This document shows positions 17,512 through 27,688 of a DNA stretch of 64,000 nucleotides, in pieces; position 1 is the stretch's first letter, and each line of letters opens with the position of its first letter. The notes under the pieces were generated by a model that was given only the letters and a program-made list of their open reading frames with translations, had not been told where the DNA came from and did not search any database. The translations under genes were made by a program, and so were the position numbers. The DNA is from G963422275 sp963422275 (GTDB lineage Bacteria > Pseudomonadota > Alphaproteobacteria > Rhodobacterales > Rhodobacteraceae): positions 1,860,001 through 1,924,000 of the forward strand of contig OY729418.1 of the NCBI GenBank assembly GCA_963422275.1. Reading direction: 5' to 3'.

Positions 17512-20500
17512 GTGCCAGAGACCGGGCATCTTTCATCGCCCACCATAAGATGGGTTGTATTTCCGGACGGGTGCGGCGCTCTTCGGCGCCTGATCCGGTC
17601 GAACGGCGACAAGGGATTGCTGCTGCAGTTCACTGAACATGCCCGTGCGGGTGCGGTGCGCGAGCGCGCGCTTCAGTTCGGGTTCACCGCCGTCGGCAGC
17701 GATGGCGCGGTTCATCTCATGGTTCCGGACGGAAAGGCGGGTTTCACCGCTTCGGAACTCGCCGCCGCCCTGGACGGGCAAGTCCTCGATATGTCCCGTG
17801 AAAAGCTGTTCTCCTATCCTTGGACGGTGGACTGCTCCGCCCCCAACCTCGGAAAGGGACAAGTTTCGGCTGACGCCTCTGAAGGGCAGAACATCAGTTG
17901 CATCGGGCGAAACTTCGCTGGCGAGGAGGTCTTTGCCGACCGATTCCAGAGGCGTTTTGCGAAGGTTTCAGGAGAAGACGGGAAAAGCCGCCTTGAAATT
18001 GAGGCCCGGTCCGGCAACCCGGTCCGGTTTCTCAGGGCCCGAGACCTATCGGACATTCCCGAAATTGCCGAAGGGCTAGTTCGAATGGCGGAATCGGGCA
18101 TGGTCGGCGAAGAGGACTTCGAGCGCGTTCTGGAAGCTGCCTGCCAGCCGCTTGAATCCGGTGAACCGGGCGTTGACCGGACTCCCGCAGATCGGCTTGC
18201 CCGGCTGGAAATGCTGAGTAAGATCGTTAACCTCTCCATGGACGACGAGAACTCTCGACGACAGTATCATCACGCGATGCGCGTGGCGGAAAACGCATCC
18301 GCTGTCATCGATTCGTCAGAGGGTCATGGAGAGGGACTGTTTCCGTCTTCAGGGTTCCTGATTTTTCTTCGTCGGCTAACCCGGGATTCCGAAGAGATGG
18401 AGTTCGGGGGAAACGAGCGGCTAGCGGTGGCGGGCCCGACATTGCGAGGCGGCAGTAACCCGTCACTCCAGCTTTTTGATCTAACGGCCGCGAATGCCGA
18501 CTCGGTGGTTGAACGCGCTGCCAACATTCTTTCCAGGCGTGCCGGGGAGGGCCAAAGCGTTCTCTTGGTCTCCGGAACCCAACGTGACAAAGGGGTTGCG
18601 GCCGTTCGTCAATCAGTTGGCATGGCCTACGCGTTCGAGGTCGTGGCAGAATTGTCGCCGCACGTTGTCTCAGGACGGCACGACGCAGACCCGGTTGTGG
18701 CGTTTGTCGTCGGCGAACGGCGCCCTCAGCCAAGCGATAGCCTGCCCGTCGCCGCGCTGCGAACATTCAAGACGGAGAGCCGAGGCGATCTGGACAGCCT
18801 CTACATAGAGCTTCTTCGTTCGAGAAGGCGCATTCGGGAATGGCATGACGACATAGAGCAGGAAAGGGCGCGGGCAACGCAGGAACGCGAAGACAATGAG
18901 CGGCAGCGCCCCTATGTCGCGCTTTCGAGCGCGAGCCCGCCATTCACGATGATCGCGAAGTCTCTGGAAGGCGCAACGGCCAAAGCGCTGCGGCGCGTGG
19001 AACGGGAGTTTGTCGATGCGGGCGGCATAGACCGGCAAGTCGCTGGCAGCATTGGCATGGACGAGAGCGAGTTGGCGGCCACCCTTACCTCGGAACAGGT
19101 GGACGCGGTCGCCATGCGCACGGTGGCAGAGCAACGGAACCGCGCGTTCCTCTTGGCGGACCAGACCGGGATTGGCAAGGGAAGAAGCCTCGCCACAGTT
19201 GCCAGGCAGCATCTGATGCACGGTGGGCGCGTGCTTTACCTGACCGAAAATGCCCAGATCAACATCGCGGATGTCTGGCGAGACTTCGTTGCAGTGGGCG
19301 CGCATGTGGAAGCAAGACCCATAATCCTCGCGTCCCAGTCGGTAAAATTGGAATTTCCGGACGACGGAATGAGAAACGACGCAGGGACGCGGCCGGGAGC
19401 CAGAACCGTGGTTTCCGAGTCGGCAGCCTCCCGCCGGGCAATTTACGAATCCCGCAGATGGCCCGAGAATTGCAATCTGGTGCTGACGAACTACAGTCAG
19501 TTCTCCGGTTCCGAGACGAGCCGCAACGGGATTTGGGCCAGGAGTGCATTGGGCGGGGAAACGCTTCTGATCCTCGACGAATGCCACAACGCCCTCAATC
19601 CGAGGTCGAATACCGGAAAGGCAATCCGCGCGATGATTGAGGCTGTCGGCAGGGCGAAGGTTCTCTTCGCGACGGCGACCCCCTTGCGCAACCCGAAAGG
19701 CGCAAATCTGTACCGGTCGCTTCTTCCTGATGCCGAGGGCGACAGGCTGAACGACATTTTGGAGGGCTTGGTATCCGGCGGGGAAACAGCGCAGGAGAGT
19801 TTCGCGACCATGCTTGCCGAAGACGGGGTCTTTCTGCGGCGCGATCACGACCTGTCCAACATCGAGTTTCAGGTTCGCCTGCCCGACGATGAGAGAATGG
19901 CTCGGTACCAAGGCCTGATCGACCGGTTCTCGCCGCTCGTCGACTTGATGCTTGATGCAACGCTTCGTGTTGGCGCGCTGGTCGGCCGCAGCCAAATGGC
20001 TCATTATCGGAGATTGATCCAGCTTGGGTATGAGCAGAGGTCGGCGAGGGCGGCAGTTGGCGCGCTGTACCAGTATTCTGGAGCCGCAGGCGGCCCGCTT
20101 GCCCGTCTCGCGCGCATCACGATGAACGCCATCAAGGTCGATCAGGTCGTCGAGGAGGCTGTCAGCGAAATCCGGGAAGGAAGAAAGCCGCTGATAACGT
20201 TTCATTCGACGGGCGAGGCCGTGCTCTCGGATGTTGCAGCTGGAAACTCATCCATCGATGCAGATGGCTCCGCACTTTCCCTCAAGCACCAGATCGCTCG
20301 ACTTGCAGAAAGCATATTCCGAGTGCGGCTTGACAATGCCATTGAGGATGCCCGGGCTCTGGAACCAGGAATTGCGGAACTTGCGAACCGGGTAAACGAA
20401 ACGATCGTTGCGCTGCCCTCCAATCTTCCGGTGTCGCCAGTGGACGCGGTGATCGAGGGACTTGCCCGGCAAGGCATCACCTCAGGGGAAATCTCCGGCA

Positions 20501-22905
20501 GGGTTCTTGCGTACAGAGACGGTGACATTGTTCGACGAGAGGGCAGAGACCGGCGTGAAGTCGTGGACCGCTTCAACGCCGGTGAAATCGATGTGCTGAT
20601 CTACAACATGGCTGGTGCGACCGGCGGCTCGTACCACGCTGCCCCGGAATTCCGGGACCGGCGTCCGCGATCGCTGATAGAGATGGAAACGCCGGTCGAC
20701 ATCATCAAGTACATTCAATCCCAAGGGCGCGGGAATCGCTACGGACAGGTCGCCCGCCCGCGAATCGTGTCGGTCATGACCGGGCTGGTTCCGGAAATGC
20801 GGATTCTCCAGCAACGCAACCGCAAATTGCGGGCGCTGGGAGCCAGCATCGATGGAAATCGATCGCACCCATTGCTTCTCGACGACATTCCGGACTTCCT
20901 GAACACAATCGGTGACCAAGCAGCCACACAGGTCTTGCAGGCTCGACCCGACCTCGCGCGGAGGCTGGGATTTCCGGAGTTTGTCCAGACATCGAATCAG
21001 GAAGACTCGCCTCTTTCCATGGGTGGGCCCGATTCTGATTCAGGAGCCTCCGGCAAGCCTGTCGATTCCATCGCAAACAAGGTGCTGTCGCGCTCCCTTG
21101 TCCTGTCCGCATCCGAGCAGTCCGATCTCATCGACCTGATCTGCATTGAGTTCGACGCCATTGTCGAGGAACTGGAAAGCCGCAACTTGAGCCCGCTCAG
21201 GCCGAAAGAACTGGAGGGCGAGATCGAGATTGTCGCAACAGCCCTGTTTTCCGGCGTCGAGAACGATCGCGATGACCCGGATGTCTCTTCGTTCCTGGCG
21301 CCGCTGTACATCTCGACTGGAATGCACCGCTACACCAGGGAGCCAATAGGCAGCGAGCAACTGCTTCGGATGGTGAACCAGTCCAGGATATCAGACGGAA
21401 CTGACGGCTTCGCGCCTCAAGCCGATCGACTGCAGGCAAATTTTCCAAACCTGCTGAATCACTTGGTGGCAAGGGGATACGGAATGGATGCCGCCCTGCA
21501 GAACGTGGACGAGCAGTCGCACAACTTCCGCCAGAGGCACAAGAGCCTGACACGACTGGTGCACCTTTTGCGCAACATGAGGCCAGGCCGGGTCCTGCAG
21601 ATGGATTCGGAAGACGGCGTGCGGGACAGGTCCTTGCGAACCATCGTCAAGCTGTCTGCGCCGAAGCCGCAGCATGCACATCTTCCCCAAGCGTACAGGA
21701 TCCGCACGGTCACGCCTGGCGCAAGCGAACCGGAAACCATTTCGCTCAGATCGCTGACGGGAATCCGTCGCAACAGAATTCGGTTCATCGATGGCCTGAG
21801 CATTGGCGCAGATCCCCGCCACCTTCGCGAGTTTGCCGAGCAGTGCAACCTTGAAAGGAGCTACCCGGTCCAAGTGCTGAGCGGCAACCATCTGGCGGCC
21901 TTGGCGGAGGCGCGAAGACACGCGCTCGGTTCAATGTGCCTGTTCAGGGATCAGTCGGGGCAGATGCAGCGCGGTATCGTGGTCAGAAGGGAAAAGCGCG
22001 ATCTTGCCTACCTTCCCGTCAAGGTTGCGTCCGGACGCGTCGCCGAAGCGCTGTTCGGCATGCTCGCGAGAGGCGAGATCGAGAGAAGCTTCACAATCTG
22101 GGTGGGGAAGCGGGATGACCCCATGTTCACGCTGCGGTTTGAAAAGTCCAGAAATGGTTTTGGCATCTCCACGATGGCACCGTCGTATGTTCGCCAGAAA
22201 AACCTTTATGACGCACACCCCGAACTCCTGGAGGCGTTGCAAGTGCAGGAGCGCCAGGTTGCGCGCGGCTTTTTTTCGTGGCGGGACAAACGCTCGCAGA
22301 TCAGGGACATCTTCCATGGCATAGACGTCCTTGATCTGCAGGCCGACGGGACATTGCGAACCCATGTCAACTCGATCAACGGCTTGCTTGAGCGCGACCG
22401 GCTTCCAGTGCATCTAATGCCCGACTACGGAAAGCCGGAACAGGCACTCGCGCCTTGCGTCAAGGTGCCTTCCGGACATGGCGCCGAAGCGTTGCTTGGA
22501 ATGTTCTTGAGAGACAAGTCCGAGCGGCACATCAAGATGTGGATCGGACGGCGGGACAATCCCCAATTCGAGATAGAGTTTGCAAGATACGCGGTTGATG
22601 GTGTGGAATTTTCCGTTCGGTCGCCGTCATACTTGGGCCACAAAGGGCTTTACGACGCACATCCCGATCTCCGGCAGGCGTTGCAGCCGAAACATGTTGG
22701 AAAGTCTCTCAATCGTTTTCGATGGCCAGACGACCGCGCCAGGATCAGGGATATCCTCCATGGCTTGGAGGCTTTTGATCTGCAGGCCGACGAGATATCG
22801 CGAAGCCGGATCGACGAAATCAACGGCTTTCTTGAGCGGGGCCAGTTTCCAGCACATCTAATGCCCGATTACGACGAGTCGGAACCGCCTGCTCCGGTAT
22901 CCTGA
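17512..22905 (+). CDS. Strawberry-notch-type superfamily 2 helicase/ATPase, 1797 aa
   Basis: Starts with GTG. Residues 1-500 are of unknown fold. The helicase core has Walker A LADQTGIGKGRS (near residue 549), motif II LILDECHNAL (near 687), motif III ATATPLRNP, and the C-terminal RecA lobe with GEIDVLIYNMAGATGG and QSQGRGNRYGQ (near 1071), the arginine-finger region of strawberry-notch/SNF2-like enzymes. Such large proteins occur on alphaproteobacterial plasmids and phages, with unproven roles in DNA or chromatin handling. From about residue 1503 a 147-residue unit occurs twice in tandem. No frameshifts despite its size, so probably under selection. Confidence 0.85.
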   Translation: MPETGHLSSPTIRWVVFPDGCGALRRLIRSNGDKGLLLQFTEHARAGAVRERALQFGFTAVGSDGAVHLMVPDGKAGFTASELAAALDGQVLDMSREKLFSYPWTVDCSAPNLGKGQVSADASEGQNISCIGRNFAGEEVFADRFQRRFAKVSGEDGKSRLEIEARSGNPVRFLRARDLSDIPEIAEGLVRMAESGMVGEEDFERVLEAACQPLESGEPGVDRTPADRLARLEMLSKIVNLSMDDENSRRQYHHAMRVAENASAVIDSSEGHGEGLFPSSGFLIFLRRLTRDSEEMEFGGNERLAVAGPTLRGGSNPSLQLFDLTAANADSVVERAANILSRRAGEGQSVLLVSGTQRDKGVAAVRQSVGMAYAFEVVAELSPHVVSGRHDADPVVAFVVGERRPQPSDSLPVAALRTFKTESRGDLDSLYIELLRSRRRIREWHDDIEQERARATQEREDNERQRPYVALSSASPPFTMIAKSLEGATAKALRRVEREFVDAGGIDRQVAGSIGMDESELAATLTSEQVDAVAMRTVAEQRNRAFLLADQTGIGKGRSLATVARQHLMHGGRVLYLTENAQINIADVWRDFVAVGAHVEARPIILASQSVKLEFPDDGMRNDAGTRPGARTVVSESAASRRAIYESRRWPENCNLVLTNYSQFSGSETSRNGIWARSALGGETLLILDECHNALNPRSNTGKAIRAMIEAVGRAKVLFATATPLRNPKGANLYRSLLPDAEGDRLNDILEGLVSGGETAQESFATMLAEDGVFLRRDHDLSNIEFQVRLPDDERMARYQGLIDRFSPLVDLMLDATLRVGALVGRSQMAHYRRLIQLGYEQRSARAAVGALYQYSGAAGGPLARLARITMNAIKVDQVVEEAVSEIREGRKPLITFHSTGEAVLSDVAAGNSSIDADGSALSLKHQIARLAESIFRVRLDNAIEDARALEPGIAELANRVNETIVALPSNLPVSPVDAVIEGLARQGITSGEISGRVLAYRDGDIVRREGRDRREVVDRFNAGEIDVLIYNMAGATGGSYHAAPEFRDRRPRSLIEMETPVDIIKYIQSQGRGNRYGQVARPRIVSVMTGLVPEMRILQQRNRKLRALGASIDGNRSHPLLLDDIPDFLNTIGDQAATQVLQARPDLARRLGFPEFVQTSNQEDSPLSMGGPDSDSGASGKPVDSIANKVLSRSLVLSASEQSDLIDLICIEFDAIVEELESRNLSPLRPKELEGEIEIVATALFSGVENDRDDPDVSSFLAPLYISTGMHRYTREPIGSEQLLRMVNQSRISDGTDGFAPQADRLQANFPNLLNHLVARGYGMDAALQNVDEQSHNFRQRHKSLTRLVHLLRNMRPGRVLQMDSEDGVRDRSLRTIVKLSAPKPQHAHLPQAYRIRTVTPGASEPETISLRSLTGIRRNRIRFIDGLSIGADPRHLREFAEQCNLERSYPVQVLSGNHLAALAEARRHALGSMCLFRDQSGQMQRGIVVRREKRDLAYLPVKVASGRVAEALFGMLARGEIERSFTIWVGKRDDPMFTLRFEKSRNGFGISTMAPSYVRQKNLYDAHPELLEALQVQERQVARGFFSWRDKRSQIRDIFHGIDVLDLQADGTLRTHVNSINGLLERDRLPVHLMPDYGKPEQALAPCVKVPSGHGAEALLGMFLRDKSERHIKMWIGRRDNPQFEIEFARYAVDGVEFSVRSPSYLGHKGLYDAHPDLRQALQPKHVGKSLNRFRWPDDRARIRDILHGLEAFDLQADEISRSRIDEINGFLERGQFPAHLMPDYDESEPPAPVS
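22018..22890 (+). repeat. Tandem 147-residue duplication inside the helicase C-terminus
   Basis: Unit 1 begins VKVASGRVAEALFGML (22018), unit 2 VKVPSGHGAEALLGMF (22459), period 441 bp. Paired segments include IWVGKRDDPMF/MWIGRRDNPQF, LYDAHPELLEAL/LYDAHPDLRQAL, IRDIFHGIDVLDLQAD/IRDILHGLEAFDLQAD and HLMPDYGKPE/HLMPDYDESE. The units are clearly diverged, so the duplication is old and retained. Confidence 0.9.
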
Positions 22906-23052
22906 ATTCAATCAGATTCAGGAATTGGAGCACTCGATCGCAAATGCCTTGCGCATCATGCCGGAAGCGGCGGGCAAGGTTGGCGCGCAGGCCGAATGCT
23001 CTAGTTCAACCACGCCCTGCAACGGTCATTTCGCCGCGAACTGCAGGTCGCG

Positions 23053-23928
23053 TCAATCCGTCAAGGTGCGGATAAATTTCAGAAAATCATCTCTCAGGTC
23101 ACTCCGATTCAGCGCGATTGCGGCTGTCGCCCGCAGAAATCCCGACTTCGATCCGCAATCGTAGCGGGTCCCGTCAAACAGATATCCATGCACCCGATCA
23201 TGTTTCCGCGCTTCTGCCGCGATGGCGTCGGTCAGCTGGATTTCACCGTCGGCACCCTCTGTAATTTGGGCGAGATTGGAGAGAACTTCGGGCATCAGGA
23301 TGTAACGTCCGACGATGGCCAAATTTGACGGTGCGGCTTCGGGGCCGGGCTTCTCGACCATTCCGGTCACCGACACAACCTTTCCGGGCTCCCCGTTGGT
23401 GCACACAAGACCGTAGGAACGGAAGTCCTCGGGCTCCACCTCCATCAGCGCGATAACGTTGCCTCCGACTGACCGGTGAACGTCAATCATCTGCGAGAGG
23501 CACGGCTCTTCGGACAAAATGACGTCGTCAGTCAGCATAACCGCGAACGGCTCGTCCGCGATCATCTTTCGCGCGCACCACACGGCATGTCCCAGTCCCA
23601 ACTGCTCATGCTGGCGAACGTAGACGATTTCGCCGCTGACGGTTGACGTGGTGCGAAGGTCATCGATCAGTTTGGTCTTTCCTTTTCTGACAAGCTCGCC
23701 CTCAAGCTGTGGTGTCTTGTCAAAATAGTCTTCCAGCGCCCCCTTCCCCCTCGAGGTGACCAGAATGAACTGCTCGATGCCGGCGGCTCGTCCCTCGTCA
23801 ATCGCGTATTGGATAAGAGGGCGGTCGACGAGTGCCATGATCTCCTTGGGAATGGACTTGGTGGCTGGAAGCAGTCGCGTTCCCAAGCCGGCGACGGGAA
23901 GGATCGCCTTCGTTACCTTGCTGCTCAT
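23053..23928 (-). CDS. galU: UTP-glucose-1-phosphate uridylyltransferase
   Basis: 291 aa, normal length. The nucleotide-binding start is LPVAGLGTRLLPATKSIPKE, and FAVMLTDDVIL, EKPGPEAAPSNLAIVGRYIL and the terminal region with DCGSKSGFLRA are typical of bacterial GalU. It makes UDP-glucose from UTP and glucose-1-phosphate for polysaccharide and glycolipid synthesis. It lies on the minus strand, back to back with the end of the helicase gene; the neighbours do not suggest a dedicated polysaccharide locus. Confidence 0.95.
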   Translation of the reverse strand: MSSKVTKAILPVAGLGTRLLPATKSIPKEIMALVDRPLIQYAIDEGRAAGIEQFILVTSRGKGALEDYFDKTPQLEGELVRKGKTKLIDDLRTTSTVSGEIVYVRQHEQLGLGHAVWCARKMIADEPFAVMLTDDVILSEEPCLSQMIDVHRSVGGNVIALMEVEPEDFRSYGLVCTNGEPGKVVSVTGMVEKPGPEAAPSNLAIVGRYILMPEVLSNLAQITEGADGEIQLTDAIAAEARKHDRVHGYLFDGTRYDCGSKSGFLRATAAIALNRSDLRDDFLKFIRTLTD

Positions 23929-24135
23929 GTTCGGTACACTCCGCGGATTGGCGATCGAGCCAGAAGCTCAACCGCGGTTTTTGCCAGCGCGGCCAGTCAA
24001 TTCGATGGGGCTCTATAGTTGAGCTTCGTTAGGCGCAAGGAGCGAAGTCGCTTCACGCAGTGCGTCGCTCCATTCTCGATTTGCGGCAACGGCAAGGCTC
24101 GCCTTGCCCAGCGAAAGCATCTCCACGACTTGCAC

Positions 24136-27100
24136 TCATGCGGCAATATCCGCTTGGCCAGTCAAGGCGACCGTGCTGACAGAGGCACCCAGCGTTTCGC
24201 GGGCCAACTCGACAAGATGTTGATGATGCGTGAAAAACAGAACCTGCGTTCTCTGGCTCAAGTGTCCCAGCAGCCTCAGTCCTGCAGCGGCCCTTTCATC
24301 ATCGAAGTTGATGAAGAGGTCGTCTGCCATGAACGGCAGTGCATTGGTTGGCTTCAAGTAGTCCTCGACTGACGCAACCCGTAGTGCCAAATAGAGCTGG
24401 TCGGCCGTGCCCGTGCTCATTCCGGATACAGCGACAACGCTGTCATTGGGCCGAACTCCTGTCAAACATGCCTTGTCTTGATCATTGAATCCGACCTCAA
24501 GTCTCGAGAAGGAACTACCGGTTATGACCTTGAACAGCTCGCTCGCGCGCTTCAGCAACGGGACCTGCTTTTCGCGGCGGTAGCGATCAATGGCCCATTG
24601 GAGCAGTATGGCTGACGTCTTCAATCGAGCGTATCGTTTTGCGGAATCCTGCATTTCAGCGAGCGCTTCATTCTTGTCTGCGGCGGCGCGAGCCGCCGCA
24701 TCGTCGCCGCCAACCGCGCGAAACGCCTCTCGCGCATGGGACCGCTCGCCGGCGAGGGCGGTGTGTCGTTGCAGCAAGTCCGCCAGTTCCGACTGAATCG
24801 ACGCTTCGCTGGCAGCAACTTTGTCGATGTCGGCGTTCATGCATTCCTCCGCAAGCTCCTCGGGCGACTTTCCGTCCCCATCCTTCTGGAGCTTGTGAAT
24901 GACCTGCTGCCTTTCTGTTTCCAGAACTCGGCGCTGGTCCGATTGCTGGATTGCCTTTGCCAACGCGTCATTGGATTCCACGCCTGCTGACGATTTCAGT
25001 TGGAACAATGCGGCGGCAATCGCCTGACGGTGGTTTTCATGCTTGGCGATCCGGGCAGTCAGCTCGTTTGCCTCATCCTCTTTCTGTCCCAGAATCTCTT
25101 TGATTTGCTTGGCTTTGGCAAGGCGGGTTTCCATTTTCAAGACGGCATTTTCGGCAGGCTGCCCCTTCAAGTCAGCGGATACCTCGTTAACCAGCGCATC
25201 AACAGCGTGCTCAAAGTCTGCGATATCAAGCTTGATTTTCGCAATCCGATCATCCCTTAAAGAAACAATTCGGCGAGTCGTCTCACGCATTTGCTCAATG
25301 ATGTCCATTTGCGCACTAACTGCCACAGGAGCCGCATCCGCGTTCAATCCAAGCTCAGCGAGCGCGGCCGACCATTTTTCACCCCATTCTTTCAGGGATT
25401 CTTTGGCCAGCTGAAGCTCTCTCTCTCGTCGCTCGATATCTTCGGCAACATTCTCGGCATTTTCTTCGAGCGAAGACTTTCGGCTTGCTTTGTCCTCCTG
25501 AAGACGCTGCTCTCTCGAAGCATGCTCAATGATTGCATTCAGGCCGTCCTTTTCGAAAGGATACAGATCAACCCCAAGCGCACCCAACTCAGAAAGCAAT
25601 TGGTTTTTTGCCTCCTGTGCCTCGTCGCACAGCATCTTCAAGGCATTTTCAGAATCATGTCGCTTTTCGATTGCGTCAATTGCCGCATTTCTAGCTTCAA
25701 TCCACTCGAGCATTGCTTCTGCGGCCAAGGGATCGAATGGTGCGGTCGCCCAGAGCGACTTCCATTCCCTTTCCAGCTTTCTGCATTTCTCGGCAAGTTC
25801 TGTCTCGTTCTGCTTTTCAAGCGCAAGAAGTGTCTGCTGCCCTCCGATGGTGCGCTTTAGTTCCGCAATCCGGCCAGCCGCTTCAGCACTGTCGAAACGC
25901 TGGTCGGCGAGGGCGTCCACCTCTGCCGTGGCGCGTTCGAAATCTCCTGCCAACTTTTTCGATCTCTCTTCAAAGCCAGCGACCTGACCCTTCTCGATCG
26001 ACGCACCCTGCAAAAGCGTGTGTTTCGCTTGTTGCCAAAGTCCGTCTCGGCGACTACGCGCTTTGTCAAGTTCCTCGACTGCAACAACCCGTTCATCGCG
26101 TTCGATGCGGTCAATTGCGGCAACGGCGACGTCCAGGTCATGCTGAATGGATGCCGACCTCTGCCACACTTCCGACAAGCGCCGCCTGCAGTCTCGGTCG
26201 CGTTCCCTGCAGTCTTGAACCACGGCTTTTCCGGGAACGTGCAGGAGAGTGAGCATCTCCTCGTCCATGCCACCGGGATCAAGAGCGTTTAGTTTGCGTT
26301 CGGCAAGTGCCTGCGCATCCTTGAGAGTTTTTTTCGCTTGCCGAACTCGCCCCGGCAAATCGCCCTGCTCGCGCACGGTCTTGATTGCTACGGCCAGCCT
26401 TGAAACGTCGGCGGTTTCGCCCAACTCGCCCAGCTTCCGCGTCAGCACTTCCAAGGTTAGCAAGGACTCCTGCAATGTGCGGAAACAGTTTGAAACATCG
26501 GCCTCAAGCTTGCCCCGCTGGTTGAGATGGGAACGAACCACGCTGGTGCTTGTGCGGGACGGAATGCGCTCAATCAGCGCGGCCGGGTCAGGCTCGGTCC
26601 AACCGAGTTCACGGGCGTGGGCGCTTAGCTCCTCCTCGGCGAAATCCAGCTCCAGTTCGCGTTTGGGCAAGTCATTCTTTTTGCCGCGAATCTCAATTCG
26701 CTTTTCATAAAGCTGAAGGATGTCCCGAGCACGCTGGATGAGAGTCCGGTCAAACTTCAGCCCGTTCGTACCATCCTGAACATGCCGCAGTTGTTCCTGA
26801 AGCGTCGCAATTCGCGTTGATGTTTCCAAGTCTCTCTTTTCACATTCTGCCAGCTTCTCCGCCGCATCCTCCGCCATCAAGGTTACGTCACCAAGCTGTG
26901 CGAGCTGGTTGTTTAAATCCTCCATATTGCGCACATCGCGCAACACTCGGCGGATGCGGATCAGGCGGTTGCGCTCAGCGCTCTTCTCCTTGATTTTTGC
27001 GTCAACCTCCGCAAAATAGCCCTCCGTCGTTTCATAGGCTCGCCTCAACCTTCGCCATTCGCCGGCAGTAACGGTCTGCTCCTGCAGCATCCTTTGGGCT

Positions 27101-27678
27101 TGCGCGCGCCTGTCGTCGGCAATGTAGAATTTCCGGTGCTTGGCCCGTCTTCTGCTCCATAGATCGTCCGCCTCGGCGAGAAGCTGAGCCAGACGTTCGC
27201 GCAATCCCGAGATGCCAGCTCCTGCGGAGAAGAGCATTTGACCAACATCGTCCTTGGCTTCGAGGATTTCCTGTCCGCCGATCCGGAGGCGCAAGTGATC
27301 AAGACTGAACATGCGCACGAAGAACGCTCGGTCTGCACCGGAAAGAAATGGTCCCAGCACGCCTTCACCGCCAGCAATCGGTAAACCGTTCACTCCAAGC
27401 AGCGTGTCCTTTGCGCCTTTGCGCCGAACAACATTCAGCGACGCATTTTCATTTTCGAGACCGGCACCGACCCGCATCGTTGCGTATTCATGCAGGAAAC
27501 CGTAAGGCGAGAATTGCGGCACGCCAAACAGCAGGTCCTCGATCGCAGCGAGTGCAGTGGATTTGCCGGCCTCATTGGGCCCGTAAACAATGTGGAAGTC
27601 CGGTTGCACGGCTGGCAACTCGAACGAGAAGTCCGTGAAACGTCCGTAACGGATCAAGTCAAGTCGCCGCAGACGCAT
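24136..27678 (-). CDS. YhaN/SbcC-like AAA ATPase, coiled-coil
   Basis: 1180 aa. N-terminal Walker A IVYGPNEAGKST (near residue 33) followed by a Q-loop region; about 900 residues of heptad-rich coiled coil; C-terminal signature region (SGMSTGTADQLYLALRVASV), Walker B PFMADDLFINFDDE (near 1115) and switch FFTHHQHLV. This is the layout of the Rad50/SbcC/YhaN family. It forms a two-gene operon with the metallophosphoesterase (10-bp gap), so the pair should be an SbcCD/Mre11-Rad50-like DNA end-processing complex. Lack of a clear central zinc hook C-x-x-C fits YhaN rather than SbcC. Confidence 0.88.
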   Translation of the reverse strand: MRLRRLDLIRYGRFTDFSFELPAVQPDFHIVYGPNEAGKSTALAAIEDLLFGVPQFSPYGFLHEYATMRVGAGLENENASLNVVRRKGAKDTLLGVNGLPIAGGEGVLGPFLSGADRAFFVRMFSLDHLRLRIGGQEILEAKDDVGQMLFSAGAGISGLRERLAQLLAEADDLWSRRRAKHRKFYIADDRRAQAQRMLQEQTVTAGEWRRLRRAYETTEGYFAEVDAKIKEKSAERNRLIRIRRVLRDVRNMEDLNNQLAQLGDVTLMAEDAAEKLAECEKRDLETSTRIATLQEQLRHVQDGTNGLKFDRTLIQRARDILQLYEKRIEIRGKKNDLPKRELELDFAEEELSAHARELGWTEPDPAALIERIPSRTSTSVVRSHLNQRGKLEADVSNCFRTLQESLLTLEVLTRKLGELGETADVSRLAVAIKTVREQGDLPGRVRQAKKTLKDAQALAERKLNALDPGGMDEEMLTLLHVPGKAVVQDCRERDRDCRRRLSEVWQRSASIQHDLDVAVAAIDRIERDERVVAVEELDKARSRRDGLWQQAKHTLLQGASIEKGQVAGFEERSKKLAGDFERATAEVDALADQRFDSAEAAGRIAELKRTIGGQQTLLALEKQNETELAEKCRKLEREWKSLWATAPFDPLAAEAMLEWIEARNAAIDAIEKRHDSENALKMLCDEAQEAKNQLLSELGALGVDLYPFEKDGLNAIIEHASREQRLQEDKASRKSSLEENAENVAEDIERRERELQLAKESLKEWGEKWSAALAELGLNADAAPVAVSAQMDIIEQMRETTRRIVSLRDDRIAKIKLDIADFEHAVDALVNEVSADLKGQPAENAVLKMETRLAKAKQIKEILGQKEDEANELTARIAKHENHRQAIAAALFQLKSSAGVESNDALAKAIQQSDQRRVLETERQQVIHKLQKDGDGKSPEELAEECMNADIDKVAASEASIQSELADLLQRHTALAGERSHAREAFRAVGGDDAAARAAADKNEALAEMQDSAKRYARLKTSAILLQWAIDRYRREKQVPLLKRASELFKVITGSSFSRLEVGFNDQDKACLTGVRPNDSVVAVSGMSTGTADQLYLALRVASVEDYLKPTNALPFMADDLFINFDDERAAAGLRLLGHLSQRTQVLFFTHHQHLVELARETLGASVSTVALTGQADIAA

Positions 27679-27688
27679 TCCCCAATCC

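Noticed and set aside
16512..17633. 373-codon antisense frame over the 464-aa gene
   Set aside because: Arginine-rich, no recognised motif, crosses the gene boundary; the plus-strand gene has the better context with the helicase.
18670..20205. 511-codon open frame antisense to the giant helicase
   Set aside because: It mirrors the strongly conserved helicase core, has no family features and no convincing start; long antisense frames are common in GC-rich genes.
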